Origin: CAJQND01 sp051010055
GTDB taxonomy: Bacteria > Pseudomonadota > Alphaproteobacteria > Rhizobiales > CAJQND01
Assembly: GCA_051010055.1 (NCBI GenBank)
Contig: JBPCVY010000151.1
Span: 1 to 7,190 of the forward strand
Direction of reading: 5' to 3'
Length of the DNA: 7,190 bases
The notes beneath the pieces are model-generated. The model saw nothing but the letters and a program-made list of their open reading frames with translations, did not search any database and was not told where the DNA came from. Of this stretch, positions 6,390 to 7,190 are shown in pieces. The translations under genes were made by a program, and so were the position numbers. Numbering within the stretch: position 1 is the first letter of the stretch; each line of letters begins with the position of its first letter.

Positions 6390-6893
6390 AGATTTGTTGA
6401 TTGCTTCGGCAAACAATAGATAGGTCCAACTGGTGCGGGAGAGAAAAGTAAGGGAGGTCCTTGGATTTCCCATGCATTTTTCAAACGGATCGGCTGAAGC
6501 GGGACGACGGGGAAAGACTTCGGTTTTTTCTAATCGTTTTGTGGAAAGCAAGGCTAACCATTCACCAGGGCTTCTTCCTGGGCGGGGACAGTTGGGCTTT
6601 CGGGTCCACACCGTTCCCGTCAGGGAGGCGATGAAGCTGTGAACGGCGGTAACCGTTAAAACAGTGAAAGGGTTCTTGATCGCATAGGGCTTGCCCAATG
6701 GTTCAAGTTCCGCCCGTCTCCTTAGGGCCGGTTATCAGCTTGCTGATAGTAAGGTGTTGGACAAGGGATTGCGCCGTATCGCTCAGGTTTGCGCATATGC
6801 CTGTTTGTTCACCCCGCGTGAATTTTCAGGTGCGTTTCCGAGGCAACGGCGAAAAGGTGCGGAATGGTTCGCCGTTCCGCACTTTTTCTTTTT
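6390..6893 (+). ncRNA. Candidate structured non-coding RNA in a gene-free stretch
   Basis: Nothing between the flavoprotein stop (6144) and the MAPEG stop (6913) looks like protein. Short open frames exist (for example 6375-6698 minus, 6433-6642 plus, 6698-6916 plus), but they have odd composition, no recognisable domain and no good ribosome-binding sites. Every one of the four TTCG tetranucleotides in the stretch caps a plus-strand stem: 6392-6421 (13 positions, one mismatch), 6510-6531 (9 pairs with wobbles), 6593-6608 (6 pairs) and 6857-6882 (11 pairs, the terminator). A further stem at 6731-6750 has a CTTG loop. An upstream terminator (6144-6168) and a strong terminal one (6857-6893) bound the stretch, as an independent RNA gene would require. 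No promoter was found, and the sequence was not recognised as RNase P, tmRNA, SRP or 6S RNA. The 5' end is arbitrary. Confidence 0.35.
6857..6893 (+). terminator. Strong intrinsic terminator with UUCG loop
   Basis: An 11-pair stem, GTGCGGAATGG (6857-6867) with CCGTTCCGCAC (6872-6882, one U-G pair), has a TTCG loop and is followed by TTTTTCTTTTT (6883-6893). On the minus strand the stem is followed only by CCTTTTCG, so it could help end the MAPEG transcript but is best suited to plus-strand transcription. No protein gene on the plus strand ends here, which is why it points to an RNA gene upstream. Confidence 0.88.
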
Positions 6894-6912
6894 GGGCTTC
6901 TATAAGGCTCTT

Positions 6913-7190
6913 CTAATTCACAAAAACAGCCAGCACAGGATTTGTAACCGCCCCTGCGGCAAGGGATGCGAATGTGCATTGCATGGCTCGGGTGCGGAAA
7001 CGCAAATCTTCCTTCTCTTGCAAGAACCCATAGGCATGGATTGCCCTGCCCGCCAAGAGCACGGCGCCGACAACGAGAACCCACCATGCAGGCGCGCCCT
7101 GAATTTCCATCAGCGCCATCAGCAAAAGCGCCATTGGGGTGTATTCGGAAAAGTTAGCCTGCGCACGCATGGCGCGCTGAACCTTGGGAT
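6913..7190 (-). CDS. MAPEG-family membrane protein, C-terminal part
   Basis: The frame is open to the window edge and ends at the TAG at 6913-6915. About 91 residues are visible, starting PKVQRAMRAQANFSEYTPMA. The RAxRAQANFxEY motif followed by hydrophobic segments (ALLLMALMEI, WWVLVVGAVLLAGRAIHAYG, CTFASLAAGAVTNPVLAVFV) is typical of the MAPEG superfamily (membrane-associated eicosanoid/glutathione metabolism proteins, including bacterial YecN-like members). These are small inner-membrane proteins of about 130 residues, so roughly a third is missing upstream of the window. Met at 7170 is internal, because the conserved KVQRAM lies before it. Bacterial members are mostly of unknown substrate. 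It is convergent with the candidate RNA region and shows no obvious tie to the P450/flavoprotein set. Confidence 0.85.
   Translation of the reverse strand, partial: PKVQRAMRAQANFSEYTPMALLLMALMEIQGAPAWWVLVVGAVLLAGRAIHAYGFLQEKEDLRFRTRAMQCTFASLAAGAVTNPVLAVFVN

Noticed and set aside
6375..6698. A 107-residue minus-strand frame and two roughly 70-residue plus-strand frames in the 6145-6912 stretch
   Set aside because: They have no family resemblance, TTG or weak starts without ribosome-binding sites, and low-plausibility composition. They overlap the proposed RNA stems.

Overview
The window looks like a stretch of an alphaproteobacterial chromosome. The support is indirect: moderate-to-high GC coding DNA, frequent GTG/TTG starts, and an Old Yellow Enzyme/FAD fusion protein whose residues resemble the methylamine-demethylase-type flavoproteins common in Rhizobiales, Rhodobacterales and related marine groups. 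No rRNA, tRNA, CRISPR array, transposase or phage gene was seen.

Layout. (1) Positions 1-890, plus strand: a promoter region, then a two-gene unit of a four-helix DUF2975 membrane protein and a YozG-type small HTH regulator, 3 bp apart. The membrane gene is in frame only if one base is removed from a run of eight T at 177-184. (2) Positions 896-924: an all-GC hairpin between convergent genes. (3) Positions 943-2432, minus strand: an amidase-signature hydrolase of the NylA-like type, broken by one frameshift near 1562-1590. (4) Positions 2606-3793, minus strand: a soluble bacterial cytochrome P450. Its good ribosome-binding site belongs to a 15-codon frame that overlaps the P450 start as GTGA. 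(5) Positions 3838-4095: a divergent control region with a long inverted repeat. (6) Positions 4096-6144, plus strand: a 682-residue flavoprotein with an OYE barrel, a modified Fe-S cysteine motif and an FAD-binding domain, followed at once by a terminator. (7) Positions 6169-6893: about 700 bp without a believable protein. It holds several UUCG-capped hairpins and ends in a very strong plus-strand terminator, so it may encode a structured RNA. (8) Positions 6913-7190, minus strand: the C-terminal part of a MAPEG-family membrane protein that runs off the window.

How the parts may work together. The P450, flavoprotein and amidase look like a small catabolic set (oxygenation, flavin-dependent oxidation or demethylation, amide hydrolysis), but no substrate can be read from the sequence. 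A 12-bp near-palindrome, ATCnAATTnGAT, occurs three times in the window: once before the DUF2975/HTH unit and twice in the P450/flavoprotein divergent region. This suggests, without proving, that one regulator controls both. Three reading-frame breaks within 4 kb mean that either the sequence has indel errors or the locus is decaying. That should be settled before any of the breaks is given biological meaning.
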